Shown here: positions 34,673-43,046 of the stretch, piece by piece
How positions within the stretch are numbered: position 1 is the stretch's first letter
How the letters are laid out: the number at the start of each line of letters is the position of its first letter
Assembly (NCBI RefSeq): GCF_001571405.1
Contig: NZ_BCNX01000008.1
Location: forward strand, 151,344-215,343
Source: Methanoculleus thermophilus
Lineage (GTDB): Archaea > Halobacteriota > Methanomicrobia > Methanomicrobiales > Methanoculleaceae
Length of the DNA stretch: 64,000 bases
Direction: 5' to 3'
Notes under the pieces: generated by a model
What the model saw: the letters and a program-made list of their open reading frames with translations, nothing else
Database searches by the model: none
Told to the model about the DNA's origin: nothing
Translations under genes and position numbers: made by a program

Positions 34673-35283
34673 GTTGAAAGGACCTCCTGCAGGTGTGCGA
34701 CGACCTCCCGTGCCAGTCTCTCCGCATCGGCCTTCGCGGTGGGGTGGCGCTCGATTGCGCCCTTCTCGTCGACCCCGTTCACCATCAGGTATCGCATATC
34801 CTTATTCCTGATATCGACGACGTGAAAGAAGCATTTCACCGACGGAATTGCTGCATCAAAGACATAGTCCCAGTTTTGCCCGGCCGTCGCAAGGAAGATT
34901 CCGACCCGTTTACCCTTCCGCTCCGGCGGGACGACCGGGAGGTGGAGGACGTACTTGCGGGAGCGGAAGACCTGTGCCCGGTCGACCAGCGCCTTCGCCT
35001 GCGCGGCAAGCCCCATGCAGTAGATGGGGGAGGCGAGGATGATGCAGTCTGCAGCGATGATCCGGTCCTGGACGTAACTTACCATGTAGTCACGCTGAAC
35101 GCACCGATTGAGCGTCTCGCAGAGGTTGCACCCGTGGCAGGGTCTGATATCTACCTCGGGGACGACGATCTTCTCGACTGCGGCTCCCTCCTCCGCCATC
35201 GCCGCGAGCACCCAGTCGAGAAGGGTCTCGGAGTTGCCATGGCGACGGGGCGAGGTCGCAAATGCGAGGACGTCTATGGTCAT
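34669..35283 (-). CDS. Iron-sulfur flavoprotein (Isf-like), copy 2
   Basis: A 204-residue paralogue of the downstream gene. It has FMN loop FATSPRRHGNSETLLDW, cysteines CHGCNLCETLNRC, and ILASPIYCMGLAAQAKALVDR. The two differ clearly in sequence but share length and layout, which suggests an old tandem duplication. It is the first gene of the pair, coupled by a 4-bp overlap. Expected role: reduction of oxygen or peroxide using ferredoxin electrons. Confidence 0.88.
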   Translation of the reverse strand: MTIDVLAFATSPRRHGNSETLLDWVLAAMAEEGAAVEKIVVPEVDIRPCHGCNLCETLNRCVQRDYMVSYVQDRIIAADCIILASPIYCMGLAAQAKALVDRAQVFRSRKYVLHLPVVPPERKGKRVGIFLATAGQNWDYVFDAAIPSVKCFFHVVDIRNKDMRYLMVNGVDEKGAIERHPTAKADAERLAREVVAHLQEVLST

Positions 35284-35603
35284 ATATGGTGTATTGTCGA
35301 AGGGTGAGGCTAAAAAAGTGCCGGGACTTCCCTCTCACTCCGGCGCGTCCTCCTTCGACAGCAAGGGCGAGATCATCACGAGCGTGCACGGGAACGCGGC
35401 CGTGTTCGCCGTCGTCCGGGGGATTCGAAGTCCCCTCCTGTCAACCCCGCAAACGGATGAGACTGGAGACTCCGGTCGATGATGTTACCGATGTACCCGC
35501 CGAGGGTCGAGGAGAAGGACCGCTGCGGGGACGGTGTTGAGGTTCGAGAGTGTCCGGCCTCCTCTCCGCACTCAGAGGCTTACAGATGCCATAAAAAAGA
35601 GGT
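35284..35603. other. Intergenic region between the Isf pair and the peroxiredoxin operon
   Basis: This 320-bp stretch contains open frames without recognisable domains. A short hairpin GGGGATTCGAAGTCCCC lies near 35420. It should hold the Isf pair promoter near 35285-35320 and the 3' end of the peroxiredoxin mRNA. No RNA gene was recognised. Confidence 0.5.
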
Positions 35604-36257
35604 TTAGAGTTCTTTGAAGCAGAGGTACCAGTCTTTGCACTCGTAGCCTTCTTTCATCCGCTTCTCGATCTCTTCGGGGGTCTTCGGCGCCGGGACGATG
35701 ACCTTCTCTCCGGGCTGCCAGTTCGCCGGCGTCGCGACACCATACTTGTCCGAGGTCTGGAGTGCCTTTGTGAGCCTTAAGATCTCCGGCATGGACCGTC
35801 CGTTGGACATCGGGTAGTAGAGCATGGCACGCATGATCCCCTTGTCATCGATGAAGAAGACCGTCCTGATGGTCGAGGTGTTGCTCTGACCCGGATGGAT
35901 CATCCCGTAGCGCCGGGCGACCTGCATGTCGAGATCGGCGATGACGGGGAACGGGATCTCGACGCCCATCTTCTCCTTGATATTTCGGATCCAGGCCAGG
36001 TGCGAGTGGACGCTGTCGATCGAGAGGCCCACGAGCTGGACGTTCATGCTTGCGAGTTCCTCGGCGATCGCGGCAAACGCCATGAACTCCGTGGTGCAGA
36101 CCGGCGTGAAGTCAGCGGGGTGAGAGAAAAGGATGACCCACTTCCCCCGAAGATCCGAGAGTTTCAGGCGCCCATGGGTGGTTAGTGCGTCGAACTCCGG
36201 TGCTTTCTCACCGATAACCGGCATCTGGAGCGGTGCTTCAGGCTCCATAACCATCAC
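35604..36257 (-). CDS. Peroxiredoxin (archaeal Prx6-like, 2-Cys)
   Basis: A 217-residue thiol peroxidase. The peroxidatic cysteine is C54 in HPADFTPVCTTEF, with conserved Thr and Pro. The C-terminal pair C207 and C213 (GYECKDWYLCFKEL) matches the archaeal thioredoxin peroxidase layout. R-containing motif NTSTIRTVFFIDDKG is present. It reduces peroxides with electrons from thioredoxin-type donors, which are encoded nearby (39297, 53466). It is the last gene of the zinc-ribbon/desulforedoxin/CMD/Prx operon, overlapping the CMD-like gene by 4 bp. Confidence 0.93.
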   Translation of the reverse strand: MMVMEPEAPLQMPVIGEKAPEFDALTTHGRLKLSDLRGKWVILFSHPADFTPVCTTEFMAFAAIAEELASMNVQLVGLSIDSVHSHLAWIRNIKEKMGVEIPFPVIADLDMQVARRYGMIHPGQSNTSTIRTVFFIDDKGIMRAMLYYPMSNGRSMPEILRLTKALQTSDKYGVATPANWQPGEKVIVPAPKTPEEIEKRMKEGYECKDWYLCFKEL

Positions 36258-36619
36258 TTCTTTTGGCGGTCGCCCAGGTACTCTTCAAGCGCGGTCTTAC
36301 CGTGGATGTATGCCGGCATCCCGGCGAGCAGGAACGCGACCCGAAGCCCCTCCTCGATCTCCTCCTTCGAGACGCCGAGACTCTTCGCGCCGGCCATCTG
36401 AGCACGCACGGCGTGCCAGTCCCGGAGGGCCGCCGCGATTGCAATCGCGATGATCTTCTTTGTCTGTCTTGAGAGGGCGCCGTCGGCCCAGACCACCTGG
36501 TCGAGCCCCATGACCTTCCCATAGAGATCGGGATCCGTCTCCTTGAGTTCCTTAAAGATCTCGGGCACTTTGCCGATCTTCTCTTCAAGCCTCTTTAAGT
36601 CCTCTCCCATCTCTCTCAC
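36254..36619 (-). CDS. Carboxymuconolactone decarboxylase-like protein lacking redox cysteines
   Basis: A 121-residue all-helical protein of the CMD/AhpD family: [20 protein letters not shown], a central helix and [20 protein letters not shown]. In redox-active AhpD members the central helix has CxxCxxxH; here the matching segment reads [13 protein letters not shown] with no cysteine. It is unlikely to be a thiol peroxidase by itself. The start is GTG, overlapping the desulforedoxin stop (GTGA), and its own stop overlaps the peroxiredoxin start. Confidence 0.82.
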   Translation of the reverse strand: MREMGEDLKRLEEKIGKVPEIFKELKETDPDLYGKVMGLDQVVWADGALSRQTKKIIAIAIAAALRDWHAVRAQMAGAKSLGVSKEEIEEGLRVAFLLAGMPAYIHGKTALEEYLGDRQKK

Positions 36620-36741
36620 TCCTCGAGCACCATCGGCTCCCCGCAGCAGATCAGTTCTCCGCCGCCGGCCTCAAGGACCTGGACGACGTTTCCACAGATC
36701 TCGCAGCGGTAAACCTCACCTTTTGCTGATACGTTCACCAT
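36616..36741 (-). CDS. Free-standing desulforedoxin domain protein
   Basis: A 41-residue protein that is just the FeS4 desulforedoxin fold: CEICGNVV followed by [12 protein letters not shown], giving CxxC plus adjacent CC ligands. This domain is usually fused to superoxide reductase (desulfoferrodoxin), but no such domain follows. It probably carries electrons in oxygen defence. ATG at 36741 ([13 protein letters not shown]). Its TGA overlaps the GTG start of the CMD-like gene, and it lies 16 bp after the upstream zinc-ribbon gene. Confidence 0.85.
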   Translation of the reverse strand: MVNVSAKGEVYRCEICGNVVQVLEAGGGELICCGEPMVLEE

Positions 36742-36757
36742 CACGCTCACCTCGGGA

Positions 36758-36997
36758 TCATTCGTTAGACCTTTTGGGAGGATTCATGACATCTTCCGGT
36801 GTCTTTATGTCCGGCCTGATATGCGTCATTGGGAAGCAGTTGTACATCTCGCAGGCACAGGTCGGGCACTTGACAAGGTCCTCGTCGGTTTTGTCGATCC
36901 GGAGTTCCCGGCCGCAGTCGACGCAGATGTAACGGCCAGGACCCGGCCGCTCACCGGCTTTTGCTGTTTTTCTGGTTTCTGGTTCGGCCACAGGCAT
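36758..36997 (-). CDS. Zinc-ribbon protein heading the peroxiredoxin operon
   Basis: A 79-residue protein with a basic, flexible N-terminus and a zinc or iron ribbon [11 protein letters not shown] then [11 protein letters not shown] in residues 25-55. The pattern resembles the zinc/rubredoxin-like ribbons of rubrerythrin-type proteins. A TATA-like CTAAATACC on the minus strand lies near 37024-37032, about 30 bp upstream of the ATG. Four genes follow closely in one direction (zinc ribbon, desulforedoxin, CMD, Prx). The role is inferred from context. Confidence 0.75.
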   Translation of the reverse strand: MPVAEPETRKTAKAGERPGPGRYICVDCGRELRIDKTDEDLVKCPTCACEMYNCFPMTHIRPDIKTPEDVMNPPKRSNE

Positions 36998-37120
36998 TCA
37001 CCGAAACGGTACTACTGTTTCAAGGTATTTAGCAGTATCCTTCTCGCCGGGATCGGTTCGGACTCCGACAGCCGGATTGCGCCACATGATATTAATAGGT
37101 TTGTGCATAACTTCTCACTC

Positions 37121-37711
37121 ATGCCAAAGAAGGTCCTCGCGCTACTTGGGAGCCCCATTCTCGACGGAAATACAGCCCGCCTCCTCGACGAGGCCATACG
37201 GGGGGCAAAGGAGGCCGGATGCGAGGTCGAGAAGATCGATGTCGCTCACATGGACATCCTCCCCTGCATGGAGTTCTTTCAGTGCAAGGTGGGTGATACC
37301 TGCCTGATCCAGGATGAGATGACGGAGATCTTTCAAAAGTTTCGCGAGATGGACGGCCTGATCATCGCAACCCCCATCATGACGATGGGCATCCCCGGAA
37401 GGCTCAAGTCGTTCATGGATCGGTTTCAGGTCTTTTATATGGCCAAATACCACCGGAAAGAATCATTCATCTCTCCCGAGCACCGAAAGAAGCGCAAGAT
37501 GCTCTTTATATCGATCGCGGGGATGAACCTCCCGAATGTCTTTGACGGAGCCAGGATGACCATTCAGGCGTTCGGTGAGATCATCGATTGTCCCCTCTGG
37601 GACGAGGTGCTCCAGAACGACATGGACACCATTCAGGATATCGCGACGCGGCCGGAGGTGATGGAGGCGGCGTACCGGAAGGGCTCCGAACTCGGGCGGC
37701 TGGTGGGTTAA
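37121..37711 (+). CDS. Isf-like flavoprotein with altered cysteine spacing, copy 3
   Basis: A 196-residue flavodoxin-fold protein: LLGSPILDGNTARLLDEAI, then CMEFFQCKVGDTC, and IIATPIMTMGIPGRLKSFMDR. The cluster region has only three cysteines spaced C-x5-C-x5-C instead of CxxCxxC-x5-C, so it may bind no 4Fe-4S cluster, or a different one. The ATG at 37121 is preferred because a TATA-like ATATTAATAG lies about 30 bp upstream. It is divergent from the peroxiredoxin operon and overlaps the convergent CDF gene by 4 bp at the 3' end. Confidence 0.82.
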   Translation: MPKKVLALLGSPILDGNTARLLDEAIRGAKEAGCEVEKIDVAHMDILPCMEFFQCKVGDTCLIQDEMTEIFQKFREMDGLIIATPIMTMGIPGRLKSFMDRFQVFYMAKYHRKESFISPEHRKKRKMLFISIAGMNLPNVFDGARMTIQAFGEIIDCPLWDEVLQNDMDTIQDIATRPEVMEAAYRKGSELGRLVG

Positions 37712-38612
37712 TCGTCGGGCTCGATGTGGACCACCACCTCGGCAAGCCCCGGCACCGCCTCTTTGAGCCGCCGCTCGACCTCTTCGGAGATCTCGTGGGC
37801 CCGGGCAACCGGGAGGGCCGGGTCGACGGCTATATGGATATCGGCGAAGATCTCGCCCGGTTTTCCCCGGCACCGGAAATCGTGGTACCCGGCAACCCCG
37901 GGAGTATCCATCACCACCGCCCGGATGAGGGTCGGGTCGCAGGGGAGGTTCATCGAGTCGGTGAGAACCTGTGCCGCCTCGTAGAGGATTCTGACCCCCA
38001 TCCTCGCGATCAGGAGGCCGATGGCGAACGCGATGACCGGGTCGGCCTGCGGAAACCCGAGCCTCGCCGCAAGAAATCCCCCGAGCACGGCGATCGAGAC
38101 GAAGACGTCGCTTCGGGTATGGAGGGAGTCGGCGATGAGGATCTGGCTCTGGTACTCCTCACCTTTTTTCGCTCGTAGGTGGAGACGGCGATGTTGACGA
38201 CGAGCGTCCCGAGCATGACCCCGATGGTGACCGCGGTGATATCGGGAGCGGCGGGAGAGACGAGCCTCTGATACCCCTCAAAGAAGATCCCGGCGGCGGA
38301 GAGAAGGAGCATCGCCCCGATGGCCAGGGTTCCGAGGGTCTCGATCTTGCCGTGGCCGTAGGGGTGCTCCGGGTCCGGGGGCTTTTCGGCGAAGTAGAGG
38401 GCGACGATCCCGACGACGTTCGAGAAGGAGTCGAACCCCGAATGAACGGCATCCGCTACCATGCTCACCGACCCGGCGAGGATGCCAAAGACCGCTTTTG
38501 CAAGTGCGACGGAGAGGTTTAAGGCGAGAACGGCGATGAAGATCCTCTGTACCCGGAGTTGACCCTCTGATGCCCCGGATCCTGCCCTTCTGCCGGTCGC
38601 CTCATCCAGCAT
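37708..38612 (-). CDS. CDF-family metal cation exporter, split by a -1 frameshift
   Basis: A divalent metal/H+ antiporter of the cation diffusion facilitator family, encoded in two frames. Codons 1-150 (ATG 38612) carry the first four membrane helices and the metal motif ADAVHSGFDS. The rest, in the -1 frame, begins GEEYQSQILIADSLHTRSDV, holds the second HxxxD motif and remaining helices, and ends with the cytoplasmic domain ADIHIAVDPALPVARAHEI. Joined at the AAAAAAG heptamer, the product is 301 residues, the normal family size, with both halves of the zinc site. Either programmed frameshifting, a recent mutation or a base-calling error explains it. Confidence 0.85.
38163..38169 (-). promoter_or_regulatory. 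Slippery heptamer A AAA AAG in the CDF gene
   Basis: In the zero frame the codons read CGA AAA AAG GTG. The heptamer is the same as the E. coli dnaX -1 frameshift site. Slipping back one base gives GGT GAG GAG TAC, the frame that encodes the second half of the transporter. Directly after it GGTGAGGA (38163-38156) can pair with TCCTCATC (38141-38134), an 8-bp stem with one G-U pair. Confidence 0.55.
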
Positions 38613-38702
38613 GCTACCCCGTAGTGGCGCTCCCGTGGCATAGGGTTTCCGGAGATGAGCGATGAAAGGTTTTAATAAGTCCCTTTCAGAAATACTCCAT
38701 CC

Positions 38703-39203
38703 ATGTCTACTGATGAGAACGCCCGGAACGCATACGCCGGAGAATCTCAAGCGAACAGGAAGTACTCGGTCTTTGCTGAGAAGGCCGCTGCTGAGGGCTT
38801 CCCTGCGGTTGCGAAACTCTTCCGTGCGGCAAGCGAAGCGGAAGCCGTACACGCCAAGCGCATTCTCTTCATCATGAACGCTGTCGGGAGTACCGAGGAG
38901 AACCTGAAAGGCGCGATGGAGGGGGAGAACTACGAATTCATGCAGATGTACCCCCCGTTCGTCGAGGAGGCGAAAGCGGAGCGGAAGAACGAGGCCGCAA
39001 TCGTCTTCACCCACGCGATGAAGGCGGAGGAGGTGCACGCAAACCTCTATCTCCAGGCGCTCGAGGCCGTCCGGGAAGGCAAGGACCTCGATGTCGAGAA
39101 GATCTATCTCTGTCCGGTCTGCGGCAACATCGAACTTGGGGCAGCACCGGAGAAGTGTCCGATCTGCGGTGTCCCAGCTCGGATGTTCCGTGAGATTCAG
39201 TAA
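38703..39203 (+). CDS. rbr: Rubrerythrin
   Basis: A 166-residue non-haem diiron peroxidase. The four-helix part has ligands in AYAGESQANRKY, EAEAVHAKRI, NYEFMQMYPPFVEEA and KAEEVHANLY. A C-terminal rubredoxin-like FeS4 site follows (CPVCGNIELG, CPICGVPA). It reduces hydrogen peroxide with electrons from rubredoxin; a rubredoxin gene is at 27254. TTTAATAAG near 38670 is a likely TATA element. It is divergent from the CDF gene. Confidence 0.95.
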   Translation: MSTDENARNAYAGESQANRKYSVFAEKAAAEGFPAVAKLFRAASEAEAVHAKRILFIMNAVGSTEENLKGAMEGENYEFMQMYPPFVEEAKAERKNEAAIVFTHAMKAEEVHANLYLQALEAVREGKDLDVEKIYLCPVCGNIELGAAPEKCPICGVPARMFREIQ

Positions 39204-39296
39204 TCTCCCTTTTTTGATCCGGCGGCAGAGGTCGAGGATGCCGGGAACAGTCCTAAACCCCCAGTCTTAAATAGGGCTCTTGCGATATTCCCATCC

Positions 39297-40481
39297 ATGG
39301 CAGGCGTGAAGGTCTACACGACGGAGAACTGCCCCTACTGCAGGATGGTCCAGGCATTCCTCCGGAAGAACGATGTCGAATTCGAGATTGTCGATGTCGG
39401 GAAGGATCGTGAGGCGGCCCGGGAGATGATCGCGCTCTCGGGGCAGCGGGGGGTGCCGGTCACGGTCTTTGGCGATGAGGTTATCGTCGGGTTCGATGCA
39501 AGGAGACTCCAGGAGGTCTTCGGGACGCCGGCGGCGGCAACCGTCTGCGACGTGACCATCGTGGGCGGCGGTCCGGCCGGACTGACCGCGGCGGTCTACT
39601 GCGCCCGAAAACGCATGAAGACCGTTCTTGTAGCGGAGAATATCGGCGGCCAGGCGGCCTGGAACTGGGCAGTCGAGAACTACATGGGATTTTCGACGAT
39701 CTCGGGCAAGGAACTTATCCGGAAGTTCGAGGAGCAGGCCCGGGGTTTCGACGTCCATCTCGAACTTGACAGCGTCACGAGCGTCAAAAAAGAGGACGGG
39801 GCGTTCCTCGTCCGGACGGCCGGAGGAACTGAGTATCGCTCCCGGACGCTCATCCTCGCTCCCGGGAAGGAGCCGAGGCGGCTGGGGCTTCCCGGTGAGG
39901 ACCGGTTGATGGGGAAGGGTATCTCGATCTGCGCCGTCTGCGATGCCCCGCTCTACCGCGATAAACCGGTGGCGGTCGTCGGCGGCGGGAATGCGGCGCT
40001 CCAGACCGCGATCGAGATGACGAAGTTCGCAAGCTCCGTGACGTTGATTGCCAGGGGTGCTCTCCGGTGCGATGAGATCTTCCTCTCCCGGGCAGAGGAG
40101 GCGGGGATACGAACCCTCTCCCCTCATGAGGTGACGGCGCTCCACGGGGATGCGGCCCTGACCGGGATCACCGTCCGCGACCGTGAGACCGGGGAGGAGA
40201 TGAACCTTGACGTGGAGGGGCTCTTCCTCTCGATCGGGTTTGCCCCGAATACGGAGTTCCTCAAGGATCTCGTGGCGTTGAACGAGCGGGGCGAGATTCT
40301 CATCGATGAGAACGGCCGCACGAACGTTCCCGGGGTCTTTGCAGCCGGAGACGCGACCTGCGTCAAGGCCAAGCAGATCATCGTCGCCGCCGGCGACGGG
40401 GCGAAGGCGGCGCTTGAGGCGCACGAGTACCTCGAGGAGCTCGTGGGCAAACCGACCAAGGAGCCGGCCGTCTGCCCGTGA
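39297..40481 (+). CDS. Glutaredoxin-thioredoxin reductase fusion
   Basis: A 394-residue protein. Residues 1-76 are a glutaredoxin/NrdH domain with active site C12-PY-C15 and cis-Pro segment GVPVTVFGD. Residues about 84-390 are a thioredoxin reductase-like flavoprotein: FAD loop VTIVGGGPAGLTAA, redox pair C212-AV-C215, NAD(P) loop VAVVGGGNAALQTA, and FAD motif GVFAAGDATC. The fusion lets the reductase pass electrons straight to its own glutaredoxin. In methanogens the donor may be NADPH or F420H2; the sequence does not settle this. It probably serves peroxiredoxin and other thiol proteins encoded nearby. Confidence 0.92.
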   Translation: MAGVKVYTTENCPYCRMVQAFLRKNDVEFEIVDVGKDREAAREMIALSGQRGVPVTVFGDEVIVGFDARRLQEVFGTPAAATVCDVTIVGGGPAGLTAAVYCARKRMKTVLVAENIGGQAAWNWAVENYMGFSTISGKELIRKFEEQARGFDVHLELDSVTSVKKEDGAFLVRTAGGTEYRSRTLILAPGKEPRRLGLPGEDRLMGKGISICAVCDAPLYRDKPVAVVGGGNAALQTAIEMTKFASSVTLIARGALRCDEIFLSRAEEAGIRTLSPHEVTALHGDAALTGITVRDRETGEEMNLDVEGLFLSIGFAPNTEFLKDLVALNERGEILIDENGRTNVPGVFAAGDATCVKAKQIIVAAGDGAKAALEAHEYLEELVGKPTKEPAVCP

Positions 40482-40624
40482 GCCCGGGGCTGCACCCGGC
40501 CGGTGACGGGTTGCCGCTCTGGATCCGTCCGGTGAACTCCTCGTCGGTGTAGCAGAGCGGTTCAGCCGGGAGATCGGAGGAGATCGCAGGCAGGGAAAGA
40601 TCAGACTGTTCAGGAGTTATCGCG

Positions 40625-41470
40625 ATGAAGGAAGATATACACAAACAAGTGCGGAGCACCTATGGAGAGATCGCCCGGCAGGGAGGGTGCGGGTGCGGTA
40701 TCGGGTGCTGTAACACCGGGAAGACTGTTGAGTCGGTCAGCCTCGACCTCGGCTACTCGGAAAGCGACCTCGAAGCGGTACCGGAAGGTGCGAACCTGGG
40801 GCTCGGGTGCGGCAACCCCGTGGCCCTTGCCTCTCTCCGGGAGGGTGAGGTCGTTCTCGATCTGGGTTCGGGAGCGGGTTTCGACTGTTTCCTTGCTGCG
40901 GAGCGGGTCGGCCCGACCGGTCATGTCATCGGTGTCGATATGACGCCCGATATGCTTGATCGGGCACGGGAGAACGCGAAGAGGTGCGGCCGCACAAACG
41001 TGGAGTTCCGGCTCGGGGAGATCGAGCACCTCCCGGTGGCGGACAACTCGGTCGACGTGGTCATATCAAACTGTGTCATCAACCTCTCCCCGGACAAACC
41101 GCAGGTCTTCCGGGAGGCGTTCCGAGTCCTCCGTCCGGGAGGGCGGCTCATGGTCTCCGATATCGTTCTTGCGGCGCCGCTTCCGGCAGCCCTCGCCGGA
41201 TCGGCGCTCCTCTACAACAGCTGCGTCGCGGGAGCCCTGGTGAGGGAGGAGTACCTCGGCGGTATCGCTGCTACGGGCTTTACGGAGGTCACGGTCCAGG
41301 GGGAGGCGGTCTTCCCGCTCGAGCATATCGTGAGCGAACCGGATCTTGTCAGGGCCCTCGAGGGTGCCGCCCTCAGTGAGTCCGAGAGAGCGTCGCTTCG
41401 TGAGAGCATTCTGAGCATAAAGGTCGCCGCCCGAAAGCCGGGGGGCTGCACCTGCGGCGGAACGTGTTAG
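40625..41470 (+). CDS. arsM: Arsenite methyltransferase-like protein (ArsM)
   Basis: A 281-residue SAM-dependent enzyme with the ArsM layout: N-terminal [10 protein letters not shown], then the [15 protein letters not shown] segment, SAM motif [28 protein letters not shown], the [10 protein letters not shown] motif, and cysteines in [10 protein letters not shown]-terminal CTCGGTC tail may bind arsenic. It methylates As(III) to volatile or less toxic forms. AGGAG lies 9 bp before the ATG. No arsR or arsB gene is adjacent. Confidence 0.9.
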   Translation: MKEDIHKQVRSTYGEIARQGGCGCGIGCCNTGKTVESVSLDLGYSESDLEAVPEGANLGLGCGNPVALASLREGEVVLDLGSGAGFDCFLAAERVGPTGHVIGVDMTPDMLDRARENAKRCGRTNVEFRLGEIEHLPVADNSVDVVISNCVINLSPDKPQVFREAFRVLRPGGRLMVSDIVLAAPLPAALAGSALLYNSCVAGALVREEYLGGIAATGFTEVTVQGEAVFPLEHIVSEPDLVRALEGAALSESERASLRESILSIKVAARKPGGCTCGGTC

Positions 41471-41523
41471 ACACTCTTTCTATTTTTGCAGTCCGGGGAG
41501 TTTGCGCTCCCCCCTTTTTGAAC

Positions 41524-42906
41524 CTACTTCCCGATCCCGAGGTCGTCGAGATCCATAACGTAGAACCCTCCGACCCTGAGCACATCTTTCCCCTCGACGG
41601 TGCGGGCGGCGATACCGGTGGCCGCGGGTATTGTGAGGCCCTTTATAAGCGGCAACTTCTCCTCCAGGGCGGCGAGGATGCCGCGCGCCTCGGCGAGGGA
41701 GAGGTTGCGGTTCTTGATCTCAACGGCGAGGCTTCCTTCCGGGCTGAGGGCGAGGAGGTCAATCTCGTCCCCCCGTCGGTTCCACCAGGAGTCGATCTCC
41801 TCGTATCGCTCCGCGAGGTCACGGGCGAGGAGGGTTCGGATCATCTCCTCGAAGGCCTGGCCGGAGAACTCCTTCCACTCCCGGAGGATCCGGTCTTTTA
41901 AGAGGTCGAAACGGCCGCTCTCGTAAAGGCTCATATTCCGGTATATGTAACGGGCGTAAAACCGCAAGAAGTTGTCCGCAAAGGTGTATCTGCCCATCTT
42001 CGAACGCTTCCCTCTTTCGGTGACCGGAAGGCGGTAATCGATGACCCCGAGGAGGTCGACAAGGTCACGCAGGTATGGGGGGAGCGAGGTCGAGGGAAGG
42101 CGGACAACGTCGGCGATCTCCTTCTGGGTCTCCTTTCCTTGGGCGATGGCGGCGAGGATCTCGTAGTAGGTCGCGTGCTCCCGCCCGAACTCTTCAATCA
42201 TGACATCGCTCATCTCCCGGCGGAGCGGAGCGAGGTCGTCGAGGACAAGCCGGTCGAGGGCGGTCTCGAGGTCGGTGCACTCGTACTTCTCGATGAACGT
42301 GTAGTAGTAGATCGTCCCGCCGAAGAGGAGGTAGAGGTCGAGCCGCTCTGCCGGATCCCGCACCCCTATCTCCTCGAGGATGGCGAGGCATTCTTTGGGT
42401 TTGAACGGGTGAAGCGTCAGGATGTTGTCGGCGCGCCGAAAGAGGGGTGCGTCTCCTCCAAGGAAGATCTCCCGAATCATGCCGATCGACGAGCCGGAGA
42501 CGATGACGAAGAGGTGCGAGTCCCGCCCCTTTTGATCCCAGAACCGTTGCATCTGGGATATGAACGAGGGGTGGACTTTTTGGAACCGCTGGAATTCGTC
42601 GAAGACGACGATCAGGGGCTGGTTGTAGGAGAAGAGGAACTCAAGGAATGTCTCAGGTGAGTCGATCTTGATGTAGCCGGGAAGGTTGAGTGTCTCTGCC
42701 GTCAGCCTTCCAAACTCCTCTATGAGAACTTCGATACTCTTGTTTCCATCGACGTAGAAGTAGAGGGCCGTTTTTCCCTTGCAAAACTCCTTGACGAGCT
42801 CGGTCTTGCCGACCCTTCGTCTGCCGGTGACGACGAGAAAGGAGGGAGTCCGGGCGTAGAGGTGCTCCATTAACTGGAGTTCGCGCTCCCTGCCGTAGAA
42901 CCTCAT
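41524..42906 (-). CDS. Archaeal AAA ATPase with DUF234 nuclease-like C-terminus
   Basis: A 460-residue protein. The N-terminal ATPase has Walker A VVTGRRRVGKTELVKEF and Walker B LIVVFDEFQRF with sensor VSGSSIGMI. A winged-helix region follows (ETQKEIADVVRLPSTSL), and the C-terminal DUF234 domain has restriction-nuclease-like residues (WWNRRGDEIDLLAL, LAVEIKNRN), the E/D-ExK pattern. Members are abundant in archaea and of unknown role, often variable between strains. ATG at 42906 (MRFYGRERE). Upstream is a strongly AT-rich stretch. Confidence 0.85.
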   Translation of the reverse strand: MRFYGRERELQLMEHLYARTPSFLVVTGRRRVGKTELVKEFCKGKTALYFYVDGNKSIEVLIEEFGRLTAETLNLPGYIKIDSPETFLEFLFSYNQPLIVVFDEFQRFQKVHPSFISQMQRFWDQKGRDSHLFVIVSGSSIGMIREIFLGGDAPLFRRADNILTLHPFKPKECLAILEEIGVRDPAERLDLYLLFGGTIYYYTFIEKYECTDLETALDRLVLDDLAPLRREMSDVMIEEFGREHATYYEILAAIAQGKETQKEIADVVRLPSTSLPPYLRDLVDLLGVIDYRLPVTERGKRSKMGRYTFADNFLRFYARYIYRNMSLYESGRFDLLKDRILREWKEFSGQAFEEMIRTLLARDLAERYEEIDSWWNRRGDEIDLLALSPEGSLAVEIKNRNLSLAEARGILAALEEKLPLIKGLTIPAATGIAARTVEGKDVLRVGGFYVMDLDDLGIGK

Positions 42907-43046
42907 AGTGATTATGGATATAATTATTATAAATATAATCATTATGGTGCCGCCGGGAGCGCCACCCTTATCTCCCGGGAGGAACGATCTCCTGCCATGG
43001 TACGGTCGGGGACGGTCGCGGGTGCACCCTTCGGGGTGACGGGCCG

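Noticed and set aside
35415..35440. Hairpin GGGGATTCGAAGTCCCC as a tRNA T-arm or terminator
   Set aside because: Only 5 bp of stem, no other tRNA parts and no T-run.
36821..37120. 100-codon N-terminal extension of the Isf-like gene at 37121
   Set aside because: It runs through the divergent zinc-ribbon gene and the promoter region and has no homology; the flavodoxin fold begins at MPKKVLALLG.
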